Made by a program: the position numbers and the translations under genes. From positions 1 through 64,000 of the forward strand of contig NZ_JAPIVQ010000008.1 of NCBI RefSeq assembly GCF_026239675.1: a DNA stretch of 64,000 bases, given 5' to 3'. Positions 55,448 through 63,829 of this stretch are shown piece after piece. The stretch is from Pedobacter sp. PLR. GTDB taxonomy: Bacteria > Bacteroidota > Bacteroidia > Sphingobacteriales > Sphingobacteriaceae. Under the pieces are notes generated by a model that saw only the letters and a program-made list of their open reading frames with translations, did no database searches and was not told where the DNA came from. How positions within the stretch are numbered: the stretch's first letter is position 1; each line of letters opens with the position of its first letter.

Positions 55448-57622
55448 TTAAGAAGGAACGTTGGGAATGAGTACTGAAATTACCGTTCCTTTCCCTATAA
55501 CAGAATTAACAGCCAGGCAGCCATTTAAGAGCTTTGCTTTATTTCGGATTGCTTTCAGGCCGATTCCATGATCTCCAACCAGCTCCGGATCAAATCCTTT
55601 TCCATTGTCATGAACCTGAACATGAATTACGTCCTCATTGGCATTAATAGTCAGGTTAATCTTTGTAGCTGCCGCATGTTTAACAACATTCATGATCAGT
55701 TCCTGAACCACTCTGTAAATAGAAATTTCTACAAACTTATCCCGTTTATTTTCTAACCCCGTATATACGGTATGTATAAGAATTGCAAGTTGAAATTGAT
55801 TGCAAATATCATCCAATGCAGCTTTTAATCCAAAGTCTTCCAATATCGCGGGCATCAGCTCGTGGGAGAGCCTCCGGCTTTCTCTGATTGCATCTGCCAA
55901 TAGCCTATCTGTGTGTTTTAGTCCTTTTAAGTGCGCTACTGAAAGTAAATTACCATGACTGATCATATTTTGAGATAAACTAAGCTTAACGCCATAAAGC
56001 AGTTGCCCCAGTCCATTATGCAGGTTTTCAGCGATCCGTTTACGTTCCGCCTGTTGGGTTTCCAGAATAGCCATAAAAACCTCCTTCTGTAGCAATTCAT
56101 TCTTTTTAAAGAGCTCTACCTGCACCGTCATATCTATATCTACACCTAATACCTTTAATGGTTTTCCATTTTTATCGCGATGTATCGAAGCCTTAACTTT
56201 CAAAACCCTGGGTACCTCATCCACTAAAATTTCAATGGTTTCTTCAAATCCGATCGCTCCGGTTTTCAGAAGCTGAGTAATTTTTTCCGCTACAGCTATA
56301 TAGTTTGCAGTAACATATTGAAGATAAATTTCCGGTACGGGCAATACTTCTTTCTGAAGATTAAAAAGGCGGTACATGCCTTCCGACCAGCTAAAGGCTT
56401 CCGTGGTCAGGTCATATTCCCAACTCCCGGCTTTTGCCAGCTCTTCAGATTGTTGTAAGATCATCAGGTTTTTCAACTGCTCCTGCTCTGCAAACTTACG
56501 ACTGCTGATATTCACTGTTGTCGCGAGCAAAGCATCTCCGATTTTCGCAAACATACTGGAAAACCATTCATTAAAACCATCATAATGATAATGATATTCT
56601 GTTTGTTGCACTATTGATGTATCCATGACCTGAAGCATTACATCAAATAAACCGGAGGACTTTACCCCCGGATATTCAGCCAGACAAAGCTTACCAGTCA
56701 GATCATCCCGTTTTGCTTCTCTTTCTAATTCCCGGCTAATCATTTCAATCCGGAAATCTATGATCTCCCCTGAATAATTTCTTACCGGCCTTAATAAGGA
56801 TACCCCCAGCAAACTTGCATCAAAAACGGACTCAATCAAATCTTTACTTTCTTTCAATTCCGTCTTTGTATGGTGCTGTGCCGTCAGGTCCTGAATTACC
56901 CCATAAAAACGGGTCCCGCCAATACTTTTGTCGAATGAAAACTCCATCCGCATATTGATCACCCTCGTGTCCAGCTGAGCGGTAATAATGCGGTAATCCT
57001 GTTCAAAAGAATCTTTTTTCAGCAATTGATTTTGAAAAGTATGAAGCGCTAAAAGCCGGTCTTCCAGATAGAAATAAGAGAACAACTGTTCAAGACTAAA
57101 AGATTTCTCTTGTGGTAAAAGACCGTATATACGATACAGTTCGTCGCTTAAATAAAGGGAATCGGTCCCCGTTAACCCTTCAAAATAGCCGATACTGCCC
57201 AATTCCTGAGACAACTTTAAACGATGTTGTTCTTCTAATAACTGAAACTTAGCAATGGTAACTTCAGTGACATCTGTAAACATTAACACCACCCCGTTTT
57301 CAGAAGGAATAGCATGGAGAGAAACCCAGATTTGAGTAAGGCCACAAAAATATTCGGTAATACTTGCTTTTTTCTCAAGAATAGCTTTTTGAATGGCATT
57401 AAAAGCTTCACAACAAGTGTTTTTATCAAAAAACTCCCAGGCATTTATTCCTATAGTTTCCTCAATTTCCAGTTGAAAAAGTAAACCGGCCTTTCTATTT
57501 CCATATAAAATCACATGGTCAACATCCAGCTGTAAACAAGCTACATCGATTAAATTCAAAATATATTCTGCGCTGGAATTTTTAGGTAAATCCACGCAGT
57601 TTTCCTGGGAAATACTGATCAT
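55448..57622 (-). CDS. PAS sensor histidine kinase (HisKA_3 type)
   Basis: 724 residues, soluble, with four or so PAS-like regions (about 15-125, 135-255, 260-380, 390-505), then HisKA_3 with His535 (AENLHNGLGQ) and HATPase_c with HDNGKGFDP and DHGIGL. The HisKA_3 class pairs with LuxR-type regulators, matching the gene downstream. Signal unknown. Confidence 0.92.
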   Translation of the reverse strand: MISISQENCVDLPKNSSAEYILNLIDVACLQLDVDHVILYGNRKAGLLFQLEIEETIGINAWEFFDKNTCCEAFNAIQKAILEKKASITEYFCGLTQIWVSLHAIPSENGVVLMFTDVTEVTIAKFQLLEEQHRLKLSQELGSIGYFEGLTGTDSLYLSDELYRIYGLLPQEKSFSLEQLFSYFYLEDRLLALHTFQNQLLKKDSFEQDYRIITAQLDTRVINMRMEFSFDKSIGGTRFYGVIQDLTAQHHTKTELKESKDLIESVFDASLLGVSLLRPVRNYSGEIIDFRIEMISRELEREAKRDDLTGKLCLAEYPGVKSSGLFDVMLQVMDTSIVQQTEYHYHYDGFNEWFSSMFAKIGDALLATTVNISSRKFAEQEQLKNLMILQQSEELAKAGSWEYDLTTEAFSWSEGMYRLFNLQKEVLPVPEIYLQYVTANYIAVAEKITQLLKTGAIGFEETIEILVDEVPRVLKVKASIHRDKNGKPLKVLGVDIDMTVQVELFKKNELLQKEVFMAILETQQAERKRIAENLHNGLGQLLYGVKLSLSQNMISHGNLLSVAHLKGLKHTDRLLADAIRESRRLSHELMPAILEDFGLKAALDDICNQFQLAILIHTVYTGLENKRDKFVEISIYRVVQELIMNVVKHAAATKINLTINANEDVIHVQVHDNGKGFDPELVGDHGIGLKAIRNKAKLLNGCLAVNSVIGKGTVISVLIPNVPS

Positions 57623-57912
57623 AAATAAGGGGGAAACTGAATTATCAATTTCTTAAATAACAAGTCAATACTGAAAGTGTTTTTCTGCGATAAAAAAATC
57701 AAATGCGCTGCCAGGAGGAAACCAGGCAGGTTATTAAAATTATTCCAGCTAATTAACCATACATAGTTACGTATTTATACTGAAAATAAAAAAGTAAAAA
57801 CACCAGACATAAGAGTGTAAAATACCTGAAATCAAGCCCTAAGCTCCCAAATCATTTCAAACTATAAACATTTCTCTACATTGCTTGTTCCGGTGAAATA
57901 AATAAAATTGCT

Positions 57913-58368
57913 ATGGAAAATAATAAGGTAAACCTGGAAATTCTAAATGATCTGATTGAAATTCACAATGACCGCATTTTAGATTATGAAAAAGCAATAG
58001 ATGAATTAGAAGAAAGAGATGCCGACCTGATTGAGCACTTTAATGAAATGATTCAGGAAAGTCACCAGCTAAAGGCAGACCTGAAGAGAAAAATCCTTTC
58101 AATTGATGATCAGCCAACAGCGGGAACCAGTACTGCCGGAAAAGTCCACCATGCCTGGTTAGCTATTAAAATTCCATTTACAGGACCGGACCGGGAAAGC
58201 ATACTTAGTCATTGTGAATTTTGGGAAGTTGCCGCACAAAAAGCTTATCAGACTGCTTTGAAAACCGAAGGATTGTATATTGACATACGCCGCCTGTTAA
58301 CAAACCAACAAGCGCGACTAACCAGTGCTCATCATCATATCAAAATATTAAGCAACCAAATTGTATAA
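57913..58368 (+). CDS. PA2169/DUF2383-like four-helix protein
   Basis: 151 residues, all-helical with no signal peptide. Opens NLEILNDLIEIHNDRILDYEKAIDEL, the DUF2383/PA2169 pattern, a ferritin-like bundle; metal ligands are not obvious. Expected stress role only by association with neighbouring cold-shock gene 64 bases downstream, likely in one transcript. Confidence 0.75.
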   Translation: MENNKVNLEILNDLIEIHNDRILDYEKAIDELEERDADLIEHFNEMIQESHQLKADLKRKILSIDDQPTAGTSTAGKVHHAWLAIKIPFTGPDRESILSHCEFWEVAAQKAYQTALKTEGLYIDIRRLLTNQQARLTSAHHHIKILSNQIV

Positions 58369-58432
58369 CCAAAAGGACATCAATGCTTGCAGATTCCTTA
58401 ATCAGTCTAATAGAAACCACAAACTTTACACC

Positions 58433-58624
58433 ATGCAAAAAGGAACAGTGAAATTTTTTAATGCAACAAAAGGATTCGGATTTATTGTCCCTGAAGATGG
58501 CGGTGCCGAAATCTTCGTACACTCTTCAGGATTAAAAGAACCTATTCGTGAGAATGATACCGTAAGTTACGAAGTAGCTGACGGTAAAAAGGGCTTAAAT
58601 GCAGTAAACGTAAGAAAAAGTTAA
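58433..58624 (+). CDS. cspA: Cold-shock domain protein
   Basis: 63 residues from the ATG at 58433 (MQKGTVKFFN); longer forms overlap the preceding gene and add 24 unlike residues. RNP1 KGFGFI and RNP2 EIFVHSS are present. Single-strand nucleic-acid binding; RNA chaperone. Strong terminator follows. Confidence 0.94.
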   Translation: MQKGTVKFFNATKGFGFIVPEDGGAEIFVHSSGLKEPIRENDTVSYEVADGKKGLNAVNVRKS

Positions 58625-59051
58625 TCTTTCATTTCTTTCCCCCTAAAACACGGCCTGCATCAATTATTATATTCTTGCAGGCCCTTTTTTTTGCCCATTT
58701 ACCTTTGCAACTACTACTCCGGCCAGGGGAACCCTTATCCTGCAAAATATAACCATGGCCAGCTATTAAAAATACCTGCAAAACATAATTATTAATTATT
58801 GTTTTTTGTATAATAATTTATTTAAATACTTAACTTTAGTTTAGAATTAAAACAGAATTGAGCATCCTATTACTTTGAACCACCTAAAACCAATTAAATT
58901 ACAAATCATAAACAGCATATCAGACATAAACGAACTACAAGCTAATACAATCAACCAAATTAACCACACCACATAACGAAAAGACAAATACACTTATTGA
59001 TACTTAGTCATAAAAATCAATACTATTCTTTTCTTATTTATTGCGCTCATT
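58625..59051. other. AT-rich intergenic region
   Basis: After the cspA terminator no gene is seen; very AT-rich to 59051. No well-matched plus-strand promoter for the HTH gene was found. Confidence 0.5.
58652..58692 (+). terminator. Terminator of cspA
   Basis: GGCCTGCA (58652-58659) pairs with TGCAGGCC (58676-58683), then C and eight T. Confidence 0.88.
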
Positions 59052-59300
59052 ATGAATACAAAATCGAAATTTGAACTAGAAATTGTCCGTAAAGTACGAA
59101 CGATCAGAAAAGAAAGAAACAAGGGGCAAACCTATATTGCCATGGTTCTGAAAGTTTCTGATGGTTATATCGGACAGATTGAGGGAGAAAGATGGCCAGC
59201 CATGTACACCTATGATCAACTCAATAAAATAGCTATAGAGTTCGGCTGTAGCCCTCAGGATTTCATCCCAAATGAAAGCATCCGGGAAAACTACAGTTAA
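59052..59300 (+). CDS. Small XRE-family HTH protein
   Basis: 82 residues made almost entirely of one HTH_3/XRE fold (TYIAMVLKVSDGYIGQIEGER), plus a short acidic tail. Size resembles restriction-modification controllers or phage repressors, but no such genes adjoin. Stand-alone regulator, target unknown. Confidence 0.8.
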   Translation: MNTKSKFELEIVRKVRTIRKERNKGQTYIAMVLKVSDGYIGQIEGERWPAMYTYDQLNKIAIEFGCSPQDFIPNESIRENYS

Positions 59301-59311
59301 CAGTAAATAAA

Positions 59312-59371
59312 GCATATAAACTGATCAATCGGGGGTTTGATTTTAAAATTTTCATTCATCAGTTTATATGC
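59312..59371. repeat. 14-bp perfect inverted repeat
   Basis: GCATATAAACTGAT (59312-59325) and ATCAGTTTATATGC (59358-59371), 32-base spacer, between the convergent HTH and DUF4112 genes. No T-run at either end; may still terminate or be an HTH target. Confidence 0.6.
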
Positions 59372-59376
59372 GCTGT

Positions 59377-59862
59377 TTAGAACCAGCTCAGTATCAGGGA
59401 GATCAGGAACCAGACAGCCACTAACAGGATGATGAAAATTACAGAAATCGCTATAATTGCAATAAGGATTGTACTTTTTCCGCTACCTTGATGTTTACCT
59501 TCTAAATAATACTGTTCCATAAGTTTCATATTGCGGGTATTGGATTTAAAAAAGAAATCCCAAACCTGACCGATACCCGGAATGGCACCAAAAACGCTGT
59601 CTAAAAGAATATTAATACACATTAATACCACAATTTTACTTGTCAGCCCCTTACTTGCCATAGCCAATACCAGTCCGCTGGAAATTAAAAACCCGGTCAG
59701 ATCACCAACAAAAGGAATCAGATTGAATATTGGATCTAGTCCAAAACGATATTTTGTTCCCGGAATCCGAAACTGCTCATCCATCAAAAAAGACAGTTTC
59801 CTCACAAATTGAATGGTGGGCGTATTGGGAATCCCCTGGATATTCAGTGCTTTTTCTGCCAT
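59377..59862 (-). CDS. DUF4112 membrane protein
   Basis: 161 residues. The DUF4112 pattern is clear: LMDEQFRIPGTKYRFGLDPIFN in part, LIPFVGDL, INILLDSVFGAIPGIGQVWDF, then two closely spaced C-terminal hydrophobic segments. Inner membrane, function unknown. 29 bases downstream of the sigma2-FecR gene, so probably in its transcript. Confidence 0.88.
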   Translation of the reverse strand: MAEKALNIQGIPNTPTIQFVRKLSFLMDEQFRIPGTKYRFGLDPIFNLIPFVGDLTGFLISSGLVLAMASKGLTSKIVVLMCINILLDSVFGAIPGIGQVWDFFFKSNTRNMKLMEQYYLEGKHQGSGKSTILIAIIAISVIFIILLVAVWFLISLILSWF

Positions 59863-59891
59863 TTTAGAACAACATTACCTCATGATTTTTT

Positions 59892-61301
59892 TTACTTCAA
59901 CACCACAATCCGTTTCGCTTCCAGCTTAAAATGAACTGCCCCTGACAGCTCGAGCTGACTCAATACTGTTGAAAGCTCACCAAACCTGGAAAATTCTGCA
60001 CTGAATAGTTGATTCTGATCAACGTTCTCATACACAACCGGAACATCATACCAGCGGCTGATCTTTTTCATGATACTTCCCAGTGGCTCCGACTTAAATA
60101 CAAACGATCCATTTTTCCAGGCCACCAGCTCTGCTACATTAACATTTTCCACTTTAGCGGCTGATGGGGTCAGTATAAGCTGCTGTCCGGGTTTCAATAC
60201 CGTTTCTTTATTTCCTATTCCCGGATGATCAACCAGCACAGCACCACTCAACAAAGCAGTACTAACAACTTCATCATCAGGATAACTACTGACTTGAAAA
60301 TGCGTACCTAATACCTTTACATACTGCCTGGCCGACTTCACAACAAAGGGACTTGCAGCATTGGCAGCGACCTCAAAATAAGCTTCCCCATTAAGGACCA
60401 CCTTCCGTATCTTTTGCGTTGAAAAAACACCTGGAAATTTAAGGGAAGAGGCGGCGTTTAACCACACCTTAGTCCCATCAGACAGCGTCAGCATATATTG
60501 ACCTCCATTTGGGGTTTTAAGGGTGAAATCCATGCCATCAGTGAAAACCGGCAACTCAGTCCCATCGTTATACGTAATTCCTGACTCAGTGATCAGTAAT
60601 CCGCTTTTAAACTCACTCAGGTTAATCGTTTGTCCATCTGGCAATAAAAGCGAGGCCTTATTACTCCCCGGAACAATGCCATAAGAGGCTGAGCCTGTAA
60701 CCGGATCATCAAATTTTGAAGCCCTGAATTCCCGATAAAACAAGGACATAAAACCTGTTACCAATAAAGCGAGACAGGCTATTGCGAGATAAGCGAAAGA
60801 CCTTTGTTTATAAAATGGAATGAGCTTTATCTTATGATCAGCAGACTTAATCACTGAACTCAATAAGGGGTAAAGATCAGCGATATGTTTTTTTAAGCGC
60901 ACATCGAAAAAATCCTGAGGTAACTCATCAGATAAAGCTTTTTGAATCAGTAAACGCAATTCTTTTTCAGAAAGTGTTCCGAAATGTGCCATCAAAAGCT
61001 CTGTTTCTTCATCACTGACAAATTTTCTGAAATAATCAAACACCAGCTTTTCTGCTGTAGTATTCAGCTGAATCCTGAAAGCCGTCTTAAGGGAAATCGT
61101 ATTCTTATTATCCCATACGGTTAAAAATAAATCCTGAACCAATTTATCTGCTAAATTCTGATCTTTTAAGAGGTATAGCAGTTGCCCGTATATTTTTTCG
61201 CTGAAATGCGCATAAAGTTTCCCGAAGGCAACCTCATCTCCTGCTTTCAGTTTGATCAGTACTTCTTTTTCATTCCAGTCTTCCGGTGTTTTAATCCCCA
61301 T
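59892..61301 (-). CDS. ECF sigma region 2 - FecR anti-sigma fusion protein
   Basis: 469 residues in one frame. Residues about 10-93 match ECF sigma region 2 (LIKLKAGDEVAFGKLY; DLVQ-like KLVQDLFLTVWD; then TAFRIQLN...FDYFRK), but region 4 (the -35-binding HTH) is absent. From about 94 the chain continues with a helical stretch, one membrane helix (169-189), a FecR domain (about 255-350: NGGQYMLTLSDGTKVWLNAASSL) and a DUF4974 C-terminal domain (about 395-469). Normally sigma and FecR are separate neighbouring genes followed by susC/susD; no such genes occur here. Either a true membrane-tethered fusion or the product of an in-frame deletion. Confidence 0.85.
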   Translation of the reverse strand: MGIKTPEDWNEKEVLIKLKAGDEVAFGKLYAHFSEKIYGQLLYLLKDQNLADKLVQDLFLTVWDNKNTISLKTAFRIQLNTTAEKLVFDYFRKFVSDEETELLMAHFGTLSEKELRLLIQKALSDELPQDFFDVRLKKHIADLYPLLSSVIKSADHKIKLIPFYKQRSFAYLAIACLALLVTGFMSLFYREFRASKFDDPVTGSASYGIVPGSNKASLLLPDGQTINLSEFKSGLLITESGITYNDGTELPVFTDGMDFTLKTPNGGQYMLTLSDGTKVWLNAASSLKFPGVFSTQKIRKVVLNGEAYFEVAANAASPFVVKSARQYVKVLGTHFQVSSYPDDEVVSTALLSGAVLVDHPGIGNKETVLKPGQQLILTPSAAKVENVNVAELVAWKNGSFVFKSEPLGSIMKKISRWYDVPVVYENVDQNQLFSAEFSRFGELSTVLSQLELSGAVHFKLEAKRIVVLK

Positions 61302-61337
61302 AAATTTTTAGCGTTGTCCTGATTATTTTAACGTCAT

Positions 61338-61380
61338 CCTGATTAATTGAGTACAAGTTTTTCGTACTCAATTAATCAGG
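61338..61380. repeat. 17-bp perfect palindrome upstream of the sigma-FecR fusion
   Basis: CCTGATTAATTGAGTAC (61338-61354) and its exact complement (61364-61380), 9-base loop. It is 37 bases upstream of the fusion ATG and 49 bases past the pepP stop. No T-run follows on either strand. TCCTGATTA occurs again at about 61316. Confidence 0.85.
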
Positions 61381-61428
61381 AATAGAACAATTAATACTTA
61401 TAACAATAGTTTAACACAAACGTTTGTA

Positions 61429-62826
61429 TTAAAACGCAGTACTTCTGATTTCTTCTACCTCTTCTACCGAAATCGCCAGGTCTTTACCCAGTTTTCTATA
61501 GCCATCAGTGGTAATCACATAATCATCCTCTACTCTAATGCCACCAAAATTCCGGTAAGCCTGTACTTTATCGTAATTGATATATTCTGAAAACTCATTA
61601 CTGCCCTGCCACTGATCGATTAATTCAGGAATAAAATATAGCCCTGGCTCTACAGTTACAACATACCCTTCTTCCAGTGCTTTCCCCAGTCTAAGTGACT
61701 TTAAGCCAAACTGTGTGGTATTTTTCTGAAGTTCATCTGTATATCCTACATATTGTTCGCCAAGATTTTCCATATCATGAACATCTAATCCCATCATATG
61801 CCCCGTACCACATTGAAAAAACAAAGCATGTGCGCCTCTGGCCACTGCATCTTCCAGGTTTCCCTTCATCAGACCAAGATTTTTTAATCCTTCAGCAAGA
61901 CTTAAACAAGACTGATAATGCACATCGATATACCTGACACCAGGTTTTAGTGCTTCAACTGCCTGCTGGTAGGCATGAAGTACAATATTATAGGCATCTT
62001 TTTGCTCCGGAAGGAACTTTTTACCCGCCGGGAAGGTGCGCGTAAGGTCACCAGCATAACCCATAGGCGTTTCTGCCCCTGAATCATTCAGTACCATATC
62101 ACCTTCTTTTAAGATATTGCCATGATAATGATTGTGTAAAATCTGTCCGTTTACCGTTAAAATGATGGGGTAAGAAAGCTGTCCGCCAGAGGTTAAAGCC
62201 ACCTGATGAACGGCTGCTGCCAACTCATTTTCAGTCATACCTGGTCTGGCAAGTTGCATCGCTTTCAGGTGCATATCTGCAGAAATCACCGAGGCTTTAT
62301 CTAATTCGATTAATTCCAGTGCTGATTTTACCGAACGTTGCGCCACTACAGCCTTGATAAAAGGAACTGAGGCATTTTCTTGTACCTGTACCGGTTTTAT
62401 ATCCAGCATTTCTGCCAGTTTTATTTTATGCTCTGCGCGATAAGGTGGTAGAAAATGGATGGTTCTACCCTGCCCTTTTGCTTTGGTCAGGTATTGATCC
62501 AATTGTTGAAAAGGAGAAAGCCTGGTAACTCCTGCTTCTTCCGCTTTGGCTGAAAGTGTTTTTTGTCTGCCCATCCAAACGATAGCATCCATACTCATCT
62601 CATCGCCAAAAAGAGTCACCTGGTTTTCGTCCAGATCTATCACCGCGGCAAGCTGTGGTTCCGGAATCCCGAAGTAATATAAAAATGTGCTGTCTTGTCG
62701 AAAGTGATAGGTGTTGTCCAAAAAGTTCATCGGACTTTCTTCATTTCCCAGAAAAAGCAAAATTCCAGATTTAAACTGTTCAGAGAGTTGTTTTCTTCTT
62801 GCTATATATTCGTCTTTATGAAACAT
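61429..62826 (-). CDS. pepP: Xaa-Pro aminopeptidase (M24B, PepP-like)
   Basis: 465 residues: N-terminal creatinase-like domain (about 1-175) and pita-bread metal domain. Metal ligands: Asp in LNDSGAE and Asp in YAGDLTRTFP, His in GTGHMMGLDVHD, Glu in VEPGLYF, Glu in GIRVEDDYV. Removes N-terminal residues preceding proline, cytosolic. The upstream promoter TAACTTTG at 62853-62860 gives a leader of about 20 bases. Confidence 0.94.
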   Translation of the reverse strand: MFHKDEYIARRKQLSEQFKSGILLFLGNEESPMNFLDNTYHFRQDSTFLYYFGIPEPQLAAVIDLDENQVTLFGDEMSMDAIVWMGRQKTLSAKAEEAGVTRLSPFQQLDQYLTKAKGQGRTIHFLPPYRAEHKIKLAEMLDIKPVQVQENASVPFIKAVVAQRSVKSALELIELDKASVISADMHLKAMQLARPGMTENELAAAVHQVALTSGGQLSYPIILTVNGQILHNHYHGNILKEGDMVLNDSGAETPMGYAGDLTRTFPAGKKFLPEQKDAYNIVLHAYQQAVEALKPGVRYIDVHYQSCLSLAEGLKNLGLMKGNLEDAVARGAHALFFQCGTGHMMGLDVHDMENLGEQYVGYTDELQKNTTQFGLKSLRLGKALEEGYVVTVEPGLYFIPELIDQWQGSNEFSEYINYDKVQAYRNFGGIRVEDDYVITTDGYRKLGKDLAISVEEVEEIRSTAF

Positions 62827-62852
62827 ATTTTAATGGTTTTTAACTGCTTGTT

Positions 62853-62860
62853 CAAAGTTA
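62853..62860 (-). promoter_or_regulatory. -7 element of pepP
   Basis: Minus strand TAACTTTG matches TAnnTTTG, 27 bases upstream of the start codon; no -33 TTG at ideal spacing. Confidence 0.5.
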
Positions 62861-62977
62861 GCGCTTAGCTGCAAGTATTCTATCTTTTTCAACGAAATAA
62901 AGAGCGGGGGAAGATCAAATTGGCGCATATGCCAAATGATTAAGAGGTTTGCGATGCAGGAAAGACCGCTTTCCAAT

Positions 62978-63009
62978 AAAAAAGGCTACCTCAAAGAGAA
63001 GTAGCCCTT
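62978..63009 (-). terminator. Terminator of the PH-domain gene
   Basis: GTAGCC (63001-63006) pairs with GGCTAC (62984-62989); on the minus strand TTTTTT follows. Confidence 0.7.
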
Positions 63010-63019
63010 AACAAAATGT

Positions 63020-63400
63020 TTATTTCAATACATGAAAGGCCAGTACGTTCTGTACATCGAACACATTTACTGACTTGTTAAATTTCTTTCTGATACTAGG
63101 ATGAGCTTCACCGGAAATCCAGATTTTAAGTTCTGCATCAAGATCAAAAGTCCCGGCAGTTTCTACACTAAAACGGGAAATACTTTTGTACGAAACAGAC
63201 ATGTATTCCGTTTTACTGCCTGTAAGTCCTTGTATATCCACCAGAATAAGGCGTTTTGAAGTAAAAATAAAGGTATCCCTGAGCAGTTTAAATCCCAGTT
63301 CAATTTCCTCACCTTCAGTTAGCAATTTATGATAATCCTGCTTCAACTGATCGTTATTTACAATACCTGCATTGCCCATCAGGGCAGAGAATAATCCCAT
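63020..63400 (-). CDS. Bacterial PH-domain protein
   Basis: 126 residues, single bacterial PH domain (TFIFTSKRLILVDIQGLTG; KISRFSVETAG in similar form; LKIWISG). No signal peptide. Such proteins may bind phosphoinositides or peptides; role unknown. One base after the Cys-rich secreted protein gene, so in its operon. Confidence 0.85.
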   Translation of the reverse strand: MGLFSALMGNAGIVNNDQLKQDYHKLLTEGEEIELGFKLLRDTFIFTSKRLILVDIQGLTGSKTEYMSVSYKSISRFSVETAGTFDLDAELKIWISGEAHPSIRKKFNKSVNVFDVQNVLAFHVLK

Positions 63401-63401
63401 A

Positions 63402-63767
63402 TTATATTTTAGTGTTTGGTTTTAAGGTTTCGGCTTTCAATAATTTAAAAGAACTGGCTTTAAACCGGCCGTTTACGACCTTTCCGGTCACTTCTGCTTT
63501 TCTAATTTTATTGCAGAAACCATCTTTAGCATGTGCATCACCGTGATCGTCAATATCAGAGCCATCTACAAAATAAGCATGACCATCGATTCGTACCGCA
63601 AGATCACATTCTTTTCCCGGAAGGCCGAATTTACATTCCCCACAAGCGGTTTCTACCACATGTGGTTTTTCAAAATTCAGGACAGTGGTTGCTTTTTTTG
63701 TTTTTTCCTGAGCCTGAACTCCAATAGCCAGTCCGGCGAAAAACAGAAGCGTAATAAACTTTTTCAT
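63402..63767 (-). CDS. Secreted Cys-rich protein (DUF6370-like)
   Basis: 121 residues with a signal peptide (LLFFAGLAIGVQAQ). The mature part has four Cys (ACGECKFG, KECDL, FCNK) and DGHAYFVDGSDIDDHGDAHAKDG, rich in His and Asp. Four Cys in this arrangement could hold disulfides or a metal; family name recalled only loosely. Operon with the PH-domain protein. Confidence 0.75.
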   Translation of the reverse strand: MKKFITLLFFAGLAIGVQAQEKTKKATTVLNFEKPHVVETACGECKFGLPGKECDLAVRIDGHAYFVDGSDIDDHGDAHAKDGFCNKIRKAEVTGKVVNGRFKASSFKLLKAETLKPNTKI

Positions 63768-63829
63768 AACGGTTTAATTTTGTATAAAAATATAATAAAA
63801 TCAGGAGAAGCAAGCCAATAATTTTTGCC

